64,000 nucleotides of DNA from Mactromeris polynyma (GCA_032209605.1 JASFXZ010000011.1:19320770-19384769); one strand, 5' to 3'; numbered from the stretch's first letter, positions 49,182 to 61,770 are shown. The notes: generated from the letters alone by a model not told the origin. Numbers and translations are program-made.

Positions 49182-49208
49182 AAGTGCACACTTTCTTTTT
49201 CGTGTTAG
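49182..49208 (-). repeat. Right terminal inverted repeat of the Tc1 element
   Basis: Inverse partner of 47654-47680, followed by TA at 49209-49210. Confidence 0.9.
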
Positions 49209-49378
49209 TACGTATATGAATTAAACGTAAACTTGCGTGAACAATAACAAATTAAATTATAACAATGGTAATACAATGTATAAAATCATTTTATCTTAAG
49301 TACGTATATTTTTGTGCATATACACATAGTTCTACAATCAAAAGATGTGAACTGATAAAAACAATTATTTACAGAAGA

Positions 49379-52196
49379 ATGGCAGAGGGTGGACAGATGT
49401 CTAGAACACTGGAGGGTGGATCAGAAGCTCTGTTCGATCATGAGTGTACGCAATGCCGAGCTGATGGAAGAACACATGAAGCCACTGATTTCTGTCAAGA
49501 ATGCGAACAGTTTCTGTGTAACATATGCGGGAGATATCACATCCGATATATGAAAACACATACATTAGTTAGCGTCGGATCATTGCAGAAGTCGAAAACA
49601 ATCGTACCAATCGCCAGTCCTGTTCCAGTTGTTGCTAAATGCCACTTCCATCCGGACCGGGATATCGAGATGTATTGTGGTACTCATGATATGGTATATT
49701 GCAGTCTGTGCGTAGCTAAGGAGCACAGGTAATTAGTTACCGATTATTTGTCAAATGTGTTGCATTCCGCAACAGAATATTGCCACTTAACAATTACATA
49801 ATATACAATTTCTAGTTCAATACTTTCAAATTGGTGTTTGTTGTTTCCGTTTTATAATGTAATCAACAGCATTTCAGTTATATACGACGTTCATTTAACC
49901 TAATCAGTGCTCCTAGGATACCAACCCTGTACCAGATAGGTGTTACTCCACTAGCAACTGCGAACTTCATTTTATATAGCGGAGTTCTAAGTTGGAGGAC
50001 AAATGACAGAATGCATTTTAGTTGTCTAATTTTCGCGGAAGTACATATGCCTCGTCCAGGGTTCAAACCCACGACATCTAGTTTAGCAGTTGTGTGGTCT
50101 AACCACTGAGCTAACCAGGCTGAACTTATGAGTGGTCCTTTTCTGAAGAATTAACACGAATGTAAGATTCTATTCATGACATAACAACAGAGATAGCAGA
50201 ACATTGCAACACCCGATATGCAAGCCAAGTATGTCATGTGTAATTCGGTCTTAGGTATATAAATACTGACGCAACAAAAAGTAGTTCGGACAATTTTCGT
50301 TTTCATTTTTCTACCACGAGAGTTCCAATGATTATATCACACATTATATTCAAGTTCAGTCAATATTTTTCAAAGACATTAAATGTCGTACTTCGTACAA
50401 AATAGATACTTTGTACTTAACAATGTCAACATCATTTGTGTGCGTCTACATCACTCTTATTTTGTTGTGACGTCACGCACGTGAGTTGTTGTTTCACTTG
50501 AGAATTATCGAAAATAGTACATCATATGTGTGTTATTAGCACTCTACACCGTATGTTGTGTCATAATGAAGAATCGAGTACATATGTGAATGTTGTAAAT
50601 GTTATACATACGTATTGATATCGAATTATACAATTATATGTATACTTCAATTAGAAATTTTTAATTATTTAATTATTTATTGTTAAATATATCTTCTGGT
50701 ATCATTTGTTTAAAATGTTTTTTCTTCATACAACATTATTACCATACATGTTTTATATATGTATTGTTTTGATATATGTTATGCCTTAGGCATATGTTCT
50801 AGCACATACTAAGTATAATTTTTACATAATTCGCAGGTCTTGTGTGAACGTGCACGAAATTAAGGAAGTGGTTCATAAATCCCAGCTATCTACACTACAG
50901 ACGCTAGTAGCTGATATCTCTGGAGTTGATAAACGTCTCAAAGACACAAAGCTGGAAGCATCTAACGACCTCAAGCTCATCAAGAATAAGAAAGCTAGTC
51001 TTCTTCAAGAAATAAATGCAGTAAGAAAACGGATGAATGACCATTTAGACACACTTGAAAAGAAGCTTATAACTGAACTTGATGCAGAACAAAATAAACT
51101 GGAAAAGGACATCAATGACGGGATGAATGTCGCAGATAAGTTGATCACTGCAATTGAACAATGTAAACCCGACCTGACGGCTGACTACGATGAAAAACAA
51201 ATGTTTATCATTGAAAAGTTAGCTCGAGTTGTCCTCACAGAGGCTAACAGCTACTTGAAGAATACAAATTTGCCGAAACGTCCTACCCTGATATATGAAC
51301 AAAACGATGCACTATGTGATTCTATTGAGAAATCAGACCACCTTGGTAAAATCACCAGAATAGATACTAAACCAAAGCGTATACAACGTAGAAATTACAC
51401 TGCGAAATTTATCAATTATATAAACGTTAGGTTAAACTCGGACAAAACGGTATGTTGTATTAACGGCATGTGTCAGCTTCCCGATGGATCAATTCTACTG
51501 ATTGACTGTACTAACAATAAATTGAAGAGACTTGATGATCAGCTCAATGTGAAGGATTTCTTGGGCTTGAAAGCTGAACCAATGGGACTGTGTTCTGTGT
51601 CACCCACTGAGGTAGCTGTACGAATGGAAGACAAAACAATACATTTTATATATGTTGGTAAATCACTCACTTATAAACGACAATTCTCTATAAACAATTT
51701 CAAGAATGTAAATTCTGGAATGACGTGTTGTAATAATCAGTTGTGGATACCTGGTGCTAAAGCTGTATATGTTTACTCACTATCTGGAATTATAGTGAAT
51801 AAAATAGAAACAAATGCTCAAGGTCGAAAAATATTTCCTGTAAAAAGCCTTTCTCATATAGCCGTCACTGATGATGAAGCCAAAGTCTATGTTACAGCAG
51901 GACAGGATAGGGTGGTTGTTTTCAACAATAATGGTGATGTTATAAAGGAGTTACGTGATCAACGACTGGAAAGAACATGTGGTATATGTATCACAGAGGA
52001 TGACATTGTACTTGTATCTGGCTGGTCGTCTAAGAATGTATTTATGTTTGGTAGAGATGGCAACATTCTGGGCGAAATTGTGTCTAATAAAAACATGCTG
52101 TCTAATCCGTGGTCCTTGTGTTATGATAGAGAGAAATGCTGTGTATTAGTTGGTTATACATTAGATAAAGTGCAAATATTCCAATTAATCGGATGA
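49379..52196 (+). CDS. B-box/coiled-coil/NHL-type (TRIM-like, RING-less) protein, copy A
   Basis: Exons 49379-49728 and 50837-52196 (phase 2 junction inside an Arg codon) give 569 aa. The start is the ATG at 49379, just after a likely 5'-UTR acceptor (ttacag ending at 49374); copy B has the same arrangement. Residues 23-61 form a B-box 1-like zinc site (Cys23, 26, 39, 42, 47, 50; His54, His61). Residues 88-123 form B-box 2 (Cys88, His91, Cys100, His103, Cys108, Cys111, His116, His123). About 125-270 is a Lys/Glu/Leu-rich coiled coil, and about 300-569 is an NHL-like beta-propeller (LPDGSILLIDCTNNKLKRLD; NPWSLCYDREKCCVLVGY). There is no RING, so intrinsic E3 ligase activity is not expected. 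Proteins of this architecture are expanded in bivalves and often placed near TRIM2/3/56/71; roles in immunity are inferred, not shown. A Tc1 element ends 170 bp upstream. Confidence 0.9.
49840..50122 (-). mobile_element. tRNA-derived SINE in the intron of B-box/NHL copy A
   Basis: On the minus strand a tRNA-like head lies at about 50122-50050 (A box TGGTTAGCTCAGTGGTTAG; B box GGGTTTGAACC), followed by a body and the decayed ATATAACTGAAAT tail block at 49870-49885. It occupies the same place as the SINE at 57743, so it predates the duplication. Confidence 0.75.
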
Positions 52197-53148
52197 GTTT
52201 ATGACTACTGTTATATAGAACAAGTGGTATGCTCAAACGTAGGCATTGAATTATTGGTTCATGTTCATTGAATATATATGTGTGGTCTTGTGGGATACTT
52301 ATACTCATGTATATGTGTTATAAGAGTGACGAAAGTGCAGTCGTCTGTAGGCATATACAGAAACTGCTTAATTCTATATTTGTATCGAATGTTTTGTTAC
52401 TCTTCCAAATTGTGTACGTACATTTTGATATACTGACATGTAGCCTAGTAGTTAAAGCATCCTTTGTAAATTACAATGGTATACTTGATGCATTTGTTTG
52501 AGATAATGGCTAATCTGTATTGTATTGTATATAAAAATAATGTTTATTCAAAGTAGACAATGAAAAAGTTGTATATTCTTCATTGTGTTGTTATATTGTT
52601 TCATATCTAGATTTGTCACCGTGCAGATATATTGTATTCTTTCATCGACTTACTTAAGTTTTATCACGACGATGCCGTCGATACGTGTTTCAAAATATGT
52701 CATATATACTAGTTTTTAAGAAGCCTGTCCAATGAGCCAACTCGACTGCAACTGCGGAGGTCAAAGCTTCTTCACTACTATTATTGTAAAGGTCTATCAT
52801 GTCCATAATTACGGGATAAGGATGAAGCATATGCATTCCCATCAGCGAACGTATTCAGATCTCTGGATAAGGATGACATTGACCTCTCTACAAGAGTCAA
52901 TAAAATTACAGAATATATACCACAGTAACCGTACTAGATTGTATCTAATAACGCAAAATGTTTTAGCGTAGGTAAATAATAATAATACACAGATGTGAGT
53001 CCGATGTTTATCGAAAGTTACCGAGACTTAATTTTATAGAAGACGGGTCACGTATTCGGAATATAAAACTAAACGTACGAGAATGCTCTCAATGATAAAG
53101 AGTAAACTGGTCACCTTATCTTGAAGATAAATCTTAACGATATGTTAT

Positions 53149-54157
53149 CTTTATAACTTTACAGGTACTCTGGAAAACAGTGTCTACTATGCAGTTATAT
53201 ATATATATATATCTGTATTGTTCTTCTTTGAATAGGTCGGTGGTGTAATAAAATGGCATCAACCATATACTATACGGTTTATTTTTCTGATACTAATACG
53301 TTGAAATGTGTAGCGTCCACCCTTATTTGTTACCTATAAAAACAAATAAGCCATTTTATGTGTTACGTATATTAGCATTTCTGATTTGTATTGTTTTATG
53401 TTTGTCTTCTATTTATCTGTTTATCTTTTTGCTACAGTAATATTGTTGGAATGACATTTATGTGATACATTTATAAATATCTGTCTCGTAAATACTTCTT
53501 GTTTCCTACTAAAATATTTTATTTCTGTATGATGCGAAAATGCTCTGAGTTACTCTCTTTCAATGAATATTTTCATCATTTATGTTCTACTTGATCGTAA
53601 TAATTATCTGTCAAACTGATACGTTAACAAATGTTGTACAAAATGTATTCTACCAACAGTCGACACATTTTATCGAACGTGTCATGCTGTATGACCTTTA
53701 AACGTAAATGCTCAAAGGTACGACTGCATAAACTCCTAGTTAAGGTTTTGTTGAAACTTACAAAGTTGAATACTGTATAATATAAATTTTACGGAGGGTG
53801 AAAACAATTAGTCAATTATTAGCGTGAAGACCAGAATAACAATATTAGGTTACCATCTGCATTTGCCTTTATTATTTTTGCGTACCTCAGTCCATACCCA
53901 TGTATGATACTTCGAACTTGTTTGTTATAAATACTGCACTTCCGGTTGTTCCCCTCGTACAACACAGAACACATTGAGATAGTTCTCTTGTACACCTCAG
54001 TATAGAAATTATGTAATATACTTGCAGTATTTGGCGTTTTTGCTATATAATCATCGACTGATATTACTAAATCAACTCTGTATGTTTGATCCTTATAAAT
54101 ATCTGAACAGAATTCAATTTGTACCTGCCAGCGCCCATTCATTTTAATGACTGACAC
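53149..54157 (-). pseudogene. Broken paralogue of the PAN/EB gene (unit B)
   Basis: On the minus strand, 54157-53819 matches the end of exon 1 of the PAN/EB gene (NRKCSIYNKQ, then IIHGYGLRYAKIIK). The signal-peptide part, equivalent to about 44230-44445, is deleted, and so is the CTSLC segment. The exon 1 donor has changed from gtaatg to gcaaatg, leaving at best a GC donor. The exon 2 counterpart at 53169-53149 keeps the acceptor and six or seven codons (STCKVIK-like) and then diverges into a stop. No exon 3 counterpart was seen. It is read as a pseudogene left by the segmental duplication. Confidence 0.75.
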
Positions 54158-55080
54158 AATATATGAAGTTATGTTTGTTTAAAGAATATAATTTTTTATC
54201 ATACCACTTAATTGTTTCCATATCGATGGATGTGTGCTTTGATAAACTAACAAAAGTACACAACATCGATGATAGCCACGTGTTTGTTTTTTGTATATAA
54301 TTGTCTCTGGAATGGGACAATAGAAAGGAAAATCTTACAAATAGTACACGCATAAACGTTTATAGATACCGTTCACATTGACGTACGAACATTGTCTGAA
54401 TTTAAAAAAAGAAATATGAGTCTCAAATTTGACTTGTCCTGTGATGTATTCCATCATTAAACCCCTTATTAATTCTCCTTAGTTGTCCATTATAGTCATA
54501 CCTTGCGGCCTTGTGCATTTACCATTGCGCCTTTTAAATGCCTGATGGTTTGTAGACTGTTATTTTCAGTATGAGGAGGCATTGTCCTATGCACGTCGCT
54601 TTCCTGTAGCAACTTATTCTCTCTTTCAATACTTCAGAATCTGTTTCAGGATGTATTCTGAAATTTGACATATTGCAACGTTGCTTTTTAAGACTGGTAA
54701 TAAAAGTTTAATTGTAACATCGAGTACTGATCCATGAAAGCGTTCTATAAATCATGTACGTCTCATCAGATTGTTGTTTTCCGGGATATAGAGTTTTATT
54801 CCCTGATTCCTTACAAATATTTATTTGTTTGCTGGTTTACATGAAAGCTATCAATTTGTCTTGGATTGAACTATTCCCCGGTCAACAGTATGAACTGTTT
54901 CCCTCTGGCTCTATTTTATTTTTAGACGCCATATCATTAACGTTCGGTTGTTTCCGTATTCGATTCGCGATTAAAAATTTATTAGGCAATAAAACATTTA
55001 TTTCCTTTTGTGTTTAGATAAAATTTTCATCAGGAAATAAAACATTTATTTCATGGTTATTTGGGTAACAGTCAAAACGG

Positions 55081-55164
55081 TTGTCCCATGGTGTCGGGGA
55101 TGACATTCTGAACTATCGGTGTCAGGCAACAGTTCAGATGTCATCCCCTCCACCTCGGGACAAC
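55081..55164. repeat. Fold-back element, 33-bp arms
   Basis: Arms 55081-55113 and 55132-55164 are complementary except for a few changes (TTGTCCCATGGTGTCGGGGA; TGACATTCTGAAC). Found only in unit B. Confidence 0.8.
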
Positions 55165-57276
55165 AGTTTCGAATAAACATGAACTAACTGTATAATGTTT
55201 ACTGTTTTACTGCTGTTACATGGAAATAAATAATGAGTATAAGTGATTTCATGCACCAGTCGAATCAATATAGAGCAATCATTGCCTTGGTAAACTTCTT
55301 CATTATTAGTCAGTTTCCGTAGTTATGGAATAAAATAAATACAAAAAGGACTAAACAAACCAAATGTCGCATTGTAACAGTTTCGGAAAAAAATGAAAAT
55401 GCTACAAAACATAGATCCATTTAAGTGAAGCTTAATTGTCTTTCAACCAAGAAAAGCAATAAACCTTAGGAATTTTAATCGGCTCAAATATTTAGATCTA
55501 CTTGTACCGTAAGTCTATATTAATCATTTTGAACACGTTTACATAATGTCTAGAAAGTGTTTATAAACACCTGTAATGTTCTACTGTAGCAAAGTTCAAA
55601 TCAGTTAGTTACTGACAATGGTAAGGTTTATAAGATATTTTAATAGATTTATAGTTCTAAGCATGAAGGTCATCCGCGGTTTTCTGCACGTAGATCTGCC
55701 CTCATGTTGGTAAGGACGATTAATGCTAATACTAATGCTTGTTATCTCCCTTGAAGGAATGTGGTATACTGTCACGAAATCGAAACAAGACACACTCTTT
55801 ATAGGTTTATAGACTATTCCGTGATCGTTCGACTGTGAATCATTTTAAGGTAGGAAACATACTAATATGCAAAGATATGTTGAACGATATACATGTATAT
55901 CTAGTTTATATATTTCAACATACAGATTTGTGTGATCGGGTTCTTCAGAAGAGGGGCGGGGGCAGAATTCGGTAGCGAAACCGAAACAAGACTACAAAGT
56001 GAAATGTCATTCGTCATACATTAGGAACATTCGTGTAATATAATGTTAGTAAAACTTGATTTTCATATGTTTCTTTAAGACATAACGACTTCGGCTATTC
56101 ATTATGTCATGTATGTCGATACGTTACTTGTAAAATTATTCTTAACGTCGCTGAATAAAACGTACAAAACACATTTATGCATGTTCATTGTAACATCCAA
56201 CAATAATGATTGGGTTATTTTGCAAGTCATCTGCGTATTTCAAATTTATATTTGATAATAAGCATATTGATTAAATATCTCCTTGTGCAATGACTTTGAT
56301 AGGTTTCGACACTGGCAATGTTTTAAATGTAAGAGACACAATCCACGAACCATATTAAATTCAAATTCTTGAATTAACTCCCTTGTTATTTATCCTAGTG
56401 TGCACTTAACCAAAGCTTACAAAAAACTACTAAATTGGTATCAAGTCAGACGCATAACCTGGAGATTCAAGTTATATTTACTTAAGAGACGATTTCTACA
56501 GTTCTTTTCCTTTTGACAGAATTTCTTTTTATTTTTACATATGTTATAGCAAATGTATTATGAATACAACAAAAAAAGACAAATGGGGGTCACCGCAGTA
56601 CTTTTTGAGAAAATTGGAATTGAACACACCTACTATTGCATTAAAATTCCGATAAAACTTGACTTGTGCGTGATTTTACAGAAAATATGTAATTTGTTAA
56701 AAAATAACTAAAATAAGTCAGAGGTTTTATTATATAACAGACTTGTCAATGAAGACAATTGAGAAGAAATATTGACAAATTGAATAAAAAAAGTTTTTAC
56801 CCTATTTTTATCGTGGGAAATGTTACCCCGACGTTACAACACCTTAAAATAAGAAAATATGTTTGAGAGATTTTTGTCATTTTTATATATATAATAGGAA
56901 ATTAAATGCTTAATACAATCACATAAATTTTAAATTATTTCCCAGAACACGCAATACAAATAATGTTCTATTTTCCGTTTTATTGTTAATAACAGTAGTG
57001 TAAGTGATGTATTAAATTATTGTGATCTATGTATGTGCGGAAACGTCTCAACACTGTATATATATAGTGGTATTACATTTAATTTAACCATTGAAATCAT
57101 GATAATACAATGTCAGCATATATGAATATGTATTAGACATAAAACTACGTAGACAATAACAACTTCAATTATAACAATGGTGATGCAATGTATATAGTCA
57201 TTCTTCATATTATTTTAAGTATTGTGCATACATATATAAACGTAGAACAGAACTGATAATAATTATTTGCAGAAGA

Positions 57277-59681
57277 ATGGCAGAAGGTGGAAACTTGTCT
57301 AGAACACTGGAGGGTGGATCAGAAGCTCTGTTCGATCACGAGTGTACGCAATGCCGTGCACATGGTTCAACACAAGAAGCCATTGATTTCTGTAAAAACT
57401 GCAAACAGTTTCTATGTAAAGTATGCGGGAGATATCACATTCGGTACAAGGAAACACATACATTAGTTAGCGTAGCATCAATGACAAAGTCAGAAACATT
57501 CCTACCATCGACCAGTCCAGTTCCAGTAGTTGCTAAATGCCACTACCATCCGGACCGTGATATCGAAATGTATTGTGGTACTCATGATATGGTATATTGC
57601 AGTCTGTGCGTTGCTAAGGAACACAGGTAATACTGTCATACATATATATTTGTTAAATGTGGTGTAATCCGCAACAGAATATTGTAACTTAACACTAACA
57701 TAATAAACAATTTCTATTTCAATACTTTCAAATTTAATTTTGTTTGTTTTGGGTGTTACGCGACTCCCGCCGACGGCATTTCAGTTATATACGACAGTCA
57801 GTTGACCTAACCAGTGCTCCAGGGTACCAACATAGTACTAGCCACCTCTTTCGCAAATGACTCAGAACTTCCGTACATAAATCATAGTTCACAGGTGGAG
57901 AGCAAAATATTTTGAATGCATTATAAGTAGTCAAATCTTCGCGAATGTACATACGTCTCGTCCGGGGTTCAAACCCACGGCCTCTAGTTTAGTAGTTGTG
58001 CGGTCTACCCAATGAGCTAACCAGTTGGACCCTTCAAATTGAAGACGTTATTTACTAAATACATATCGAGGGCTCAACGCAACACTGTCGTAACTCCCTA
58101 TGATTTTTATAGGAGTTACGACAGTGTTGCGTTGAGCCCTCGATATATAAGTATGTGTATGTCGTAAATGTACAGTTATACATAGGTGTTGCTATCGAAT
58201 TATAAACAAATGTATAATTCATTGAGGATTTTTTAATACATTGTTATCTTCACACATTAGAATTATGATTTTGTGATATAGGTTGTGCATATGTAGAAGC
58301 AAAATACTTACACTTTTACATAATTTGTAGGTCTTGTGTAAATGTACAGGAGGTGAAAGAAATGGATCACAAATCCCAGCTTTCTACACTACAGACGCTA
58401 GTAGATGATATCTCCCGGGTTGATAAACGTCTCCATGATACAAAGCTGGAAAAATCTAACAACCTAAAGCTCATCAAGGAAAAGAAATCTAGTCTTCTAC
58501 AAGAAATAAATGCAGTAAGAAAACGGATGAATAAACAGTTAGATGCACTTGAACAAAAGATTATCACAGAACTTGATGACGAACAAAATAAACTGGAAAA
58601 GGAAATCAACGCCGACATCAAGATTGCCGATGATTTGATTACTGCATTGCAACGTAACCCCGACCTGACGTGTGACTACGATGAGAAACAAACGTTTATC
58701 ATTGAAAAGTTAGCTCGAGTTGTCCTCGCTGAGGCTAATAGCTTTTTGAAGAATGCGAATTTGCCCAAACGTCCTACACTGACATTTGAACAAAATAATG
58801 CACTATGTGATTCTATTGAGAAATCTGACCGCTTGGGTAAAATCATCAGATTTGACAGCAAATTAAAACGAAGTAATTACACTGTGAAATATTTGGATGA
58901 GATAAACGTTGGAGTGAAATCGGACAACTATAGGTGTTACATAAATGACATGTGTCAGCTTCCCGATGGATCAATTCTACTGATTGACTACGGGAACAAT
59001 AAACTGAATAGACTTGATGATCAGCTCAATGTGAAGGATTTCTTGAATTTTAAAGCTGAACCAATGGGCCTTTGTTCTGTGTCACCCTCTGAGGTAGCTG
59101 TACGACTGAACGACAATACAATACATTTTATATCTGTTGGTAAATCACTCACTTATCAACGAAAAGTCTCACTAAACGATTTCAACGATGCAAACAAAGA
59201 TGGAATGGCGTGGTGTAATAATCAGTTGTGGATACCTGGTGATGAAGCTCTATATGTTTACTCTCTATCAGGATTTTTAGTGAAGAAAATAGAAACAGAT
59301 TCTCAAGGTCGAAAAATATTCCCTGAAAGCAGCCCCAGGCATATAGCTGTAAGTAATGACGAAACTAAAGTCTATGTTACAGCGTGGCAGGATAGGGTGA
59401 TTGTATTCAACAATAATGGTGATGTTATAAAGGAGTTACGTGATCAACGACTAGACGGAGCACGTGGTATATGTATCACAGAGGATGATATGGTACTTGT
59501 AGCAGACTTCACGTCTAAGAATGTTATCATGTTCGATAGATACGACAACAGTCTGGGTGAACTTGTGTCGAGTAAAGACATGCTATCTGAACCGTGGTCA
59601 TTGTGTTATGATAGAAAGAAATGTCGTTTGTTAGTTGGTTATGAATTAGATAAGGTGCAGATATTCCAGTTAACCAAATAA
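57277..59681 (+). CDS. B-box/coiled-coil/NHL-type (TRIM-like, RING-less) protein, copy B
   Basis: Exons 57277-57626 and 58331-59681 give 566 aa. Exon 1 is 350 nt, exactly as in copy A, with the same acceptor (tttgcag) four bases before the ATG and the same donor position (cacag/gtaata). Domains match copy A: two B-boxes, coiled coil and NHL-like propeller (LPDGSILLIDYGNNKLNRLD; EPWSLCYDRKKCRLLVGY). Most zinc ligands are kept, but the position of the last B-box 2 histidine (His123 in copy A) is Gln (SCVNVQEVKE). The two proteins are very similar along their whole length and both frames are open, so both copies look functional. The intron holds a shared SINE and a private 35-bp hairpin. Confidence 0.9.
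57743..58029 (-). mobile_element. tRNA-derived SINE in the intron of B-box/NHL copy B
   Basis: This is the orthologous insertion to 49840-50122, in the same orientation, with a recognisable tRNA-like head (GGGTTTGAACCCCGG read on the minus strand) and the tail block at 57780-57795. It is somewhat better preserved at its 3' end (GTTTGTTTTGGGTG) than the copy in unit A. Confidence 0.75.
58063..58146. repeat. Perfect 35-bp hairpin, ATATCGAGGG fold-back element
   Basis: Arms 58063-58097 and 58112-58146 are exact complements (ATATCGAGGGCTCAACGCAA onward) around a 14-nt loop. It lies in the intron of B-box/NHL copy B and is absent from copy A. Confidence 0.95.
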
Positions 59682-61768
59682 GTGTATGACTACTGTTAAA
59701 CAGACATTGCCTACAGATGGTATTCTCAAACTTTGACATGTCAATATTGGTTCATGATCATTGAATATTTGTGTGGTCTTATACTCATATACATGTGTGA
59801 TCATAGTGACGAAAATGCAGTCGTCTGTATTCATATGTATACAGGAAATACTTAATTCTACATGTGTGTCGAATGTCTTGATACTCTTCCAAATAGTATA
59901 CGTAAGTTTTGATGTAGCCTTGTAGGTAATGAAGCATTTGTAATTTACAATTATATACTTAGATGCCTTTGTTTGGGATAATGTCTAATTTGTATTTGAT
60001 TGTATATAACAAATAATGTTAATTCAAAGTAGACAATAAAAAGTTACATTCTTCATTGCGTTGTAGTATTTGTTTCAGATCTAGATTTGTCACCGCACAG
60101 AAAATATTGTATTGTTTCCTCGAAATATTTACGTTTGTTCTAGAGGATGCCGTCAATACAGGTTATTGAAAGTTATTGAGTAGTTGTGTTGAATTAATTT
60201 ATAATTACAAAAACAACAACTTTAAAGCAGACATACAAGCAGACATACGGAGCATGCAGTGAATAGAGGGAGGTAATTAATAAATCTGAAATATGTTTGA
60301 CATGTATGAATTGTCTCCCTTGCACTATGCATAAACAGTTACGTTGTCTACGTGGATATTTATTTTAAAATCTCGATGTTTCACGGATAATTCAACAACA
60401 ACGAAAACTTTTACTGGTGATTAAAGGGCCACATAATTAACAATGATATCACTGCAATATAAGCAGTTTGAATTACGTGTTGCAATTGCGATTTCTTGTA
60501 TGATGATTGAATGTTTAATTGTTTTTGAGCTATTATAGTCCATTAAGCGCACTATTTGCCATTCACTTAAAGAGCATTTTGTCATGTCTTGTATCATTGT
60601 TATTCGTAAATAATATAGAGGTGTATTAACATGCATACACGTAATTTCATGAAGAAAAATCATTATAAATGACACAATCAAGAAATGGTATTCTGACTAA
60701 GTACATTTCCATAATTATTATGATTTATCCGACTATTGGTTTAAATACTTTTTGATGGATCTACATGTAATCGGATCTTTCCGTAATTCTCCGTTACAAC
60801 CGAAATGAGCACACTGTATTAAGTCATACTCCAAATCAGTGTAGGAAAACATTCCACTTCAATTGTACCTGTGTGACCAGTCAAACGTCTGCGAGGAGGT
60901 TTGTTTGCTAGGAGGTTTGGCATGACGTTATCATTACATAAATAAATAACCGTCACTGGTAAGAAATGTACAAACACGAACAAGAAAATAATTCAATTAT
61001 AATTGTTCATAAAACAATAAAATGTTGTGACTAATACGGTATAATGTTAAAATGGTGTGTAGCATCATACAGAAAAATATCAATTGTTATGAACTGTTTG
61101 TCTTAAAATTTAGATCAGCATTCGGAACCTACGAAATGTTTCCTATGTATTCAAACGTCTTCCCTGAAAAATTGCGTCTCTGTGTAAGTACCTTGTGTAT
61201 TTTTTCTTAAAATTATTAACACTAGCTGTTTATGACATTTTTCCTAAGATGTTTGCGCTTTGTTTTATTTACATCAATAATGTGTATGTGCATTTCTTAA
61301 ACATAATTTTGCAAATATTAAACATGTATTATATTTATTATTGTTTATGTGATTACGTCACGTTTGTGTTTTATTCTCTAAATATTCCCTTCAAATATTT
61401 TCAATAGTTATTTGGTTACTTTTTTTTCCCGGCGACATTGATGCATTGCATCAACTTTCTGATGTTATCAAATTCGTGATCATTCATTCATAGTTAGTGA
61501 TGATTTACGGAAACGGTCGACAAGTTTCCGGCATACTCCGTGGTACACGTTTATGCGTCAGCAGATATCATCCAGTTATTCTGTAATGTTAATTTTAATT
61601 AGTATCAATGTTTTGTACATCAACCGTATTTTTATAAATCACCGACCGCATAAATACTAAATTATGTCCGTTTTTAATACTGCATGGTAGCTTAAATTAC
61701 ACGGTTTCTATAGTCGCACATGTTTCCTGTCCTATCGCTGCCCGTGTAGTGCCATGTGAATAACGCAT
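59682..61768. other. Non-genic DNA downstream of B-box/NHL copy B
   Basis: To about 60170 it is the 3' flank shared with 52197-52690. Beyond that nothing was recognised. Confidence 0.5.
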
Positions 61769-61770
61769 TA

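Larger units (their letters stand above)
47654..49208 (-). mobile_element. Complete Tc1/mariner element (1555 bp)
   Basis: The element is bounded by TA dinucleotides at 47652-47653 and 49209-49210, the target duplication of this superfamily. The left terminal repeat (47654-47680) begins CTGAAACGAAAAAGACAGTG. The right one (49182-49208), read inverted, begins CTAACACGAAAAAGAAAGTG; both end in TGCACTT. The single transposase gene is on the minus strand and open. The paralogous site in unit B (about 57120-57150) is empty and matches the sequence on both sides, so this is an insertion after the duplication. Confidence 0.95.
39200..52690. repeat. Segmental duplication, unit A
   Basis: Unit A carries the head-to-head PAN/EB gene (5' part) and B-box/NHL copy A. 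Blocks recur in order in unit B: 39283-39660 with 53160-53530, 43385-43510 with 53640-53800, 44010-44600 with 53820-54190, 44640-44830 with 54210-54410, 46830-47280 with 55740-56480, 47460-47650 with 56940-57140, and 49210-52690 with 57140-60165. Unit A is longer because of the LINE, the ISL2EU relic, an expanded minisatellite and a Tc1 insertion. Edges are approximate. Confidence 0.8.
53140..60170. repeat. Segmental duplication, unit B
   Basis: This is the direct-orientation partner of unit A, starting in the truncated EB exon remnant and ending in the 3' flank of the second B-box/NHL gene (the shared gatgccgtc block near 52671 and 60148). It lacks the roughly 3.6 kb of LINE and ISL2EU material and the Tc1 element of unit A. 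It has its own insertions near 55081, 56510-56940 and 58063. Confidence 0.8.

Noticed and set aside
58367..58621. Minus-strand ORF opposite B-box/NHL exon 2
   Set aside because: Shadow of the coiled-coil coding sequence.
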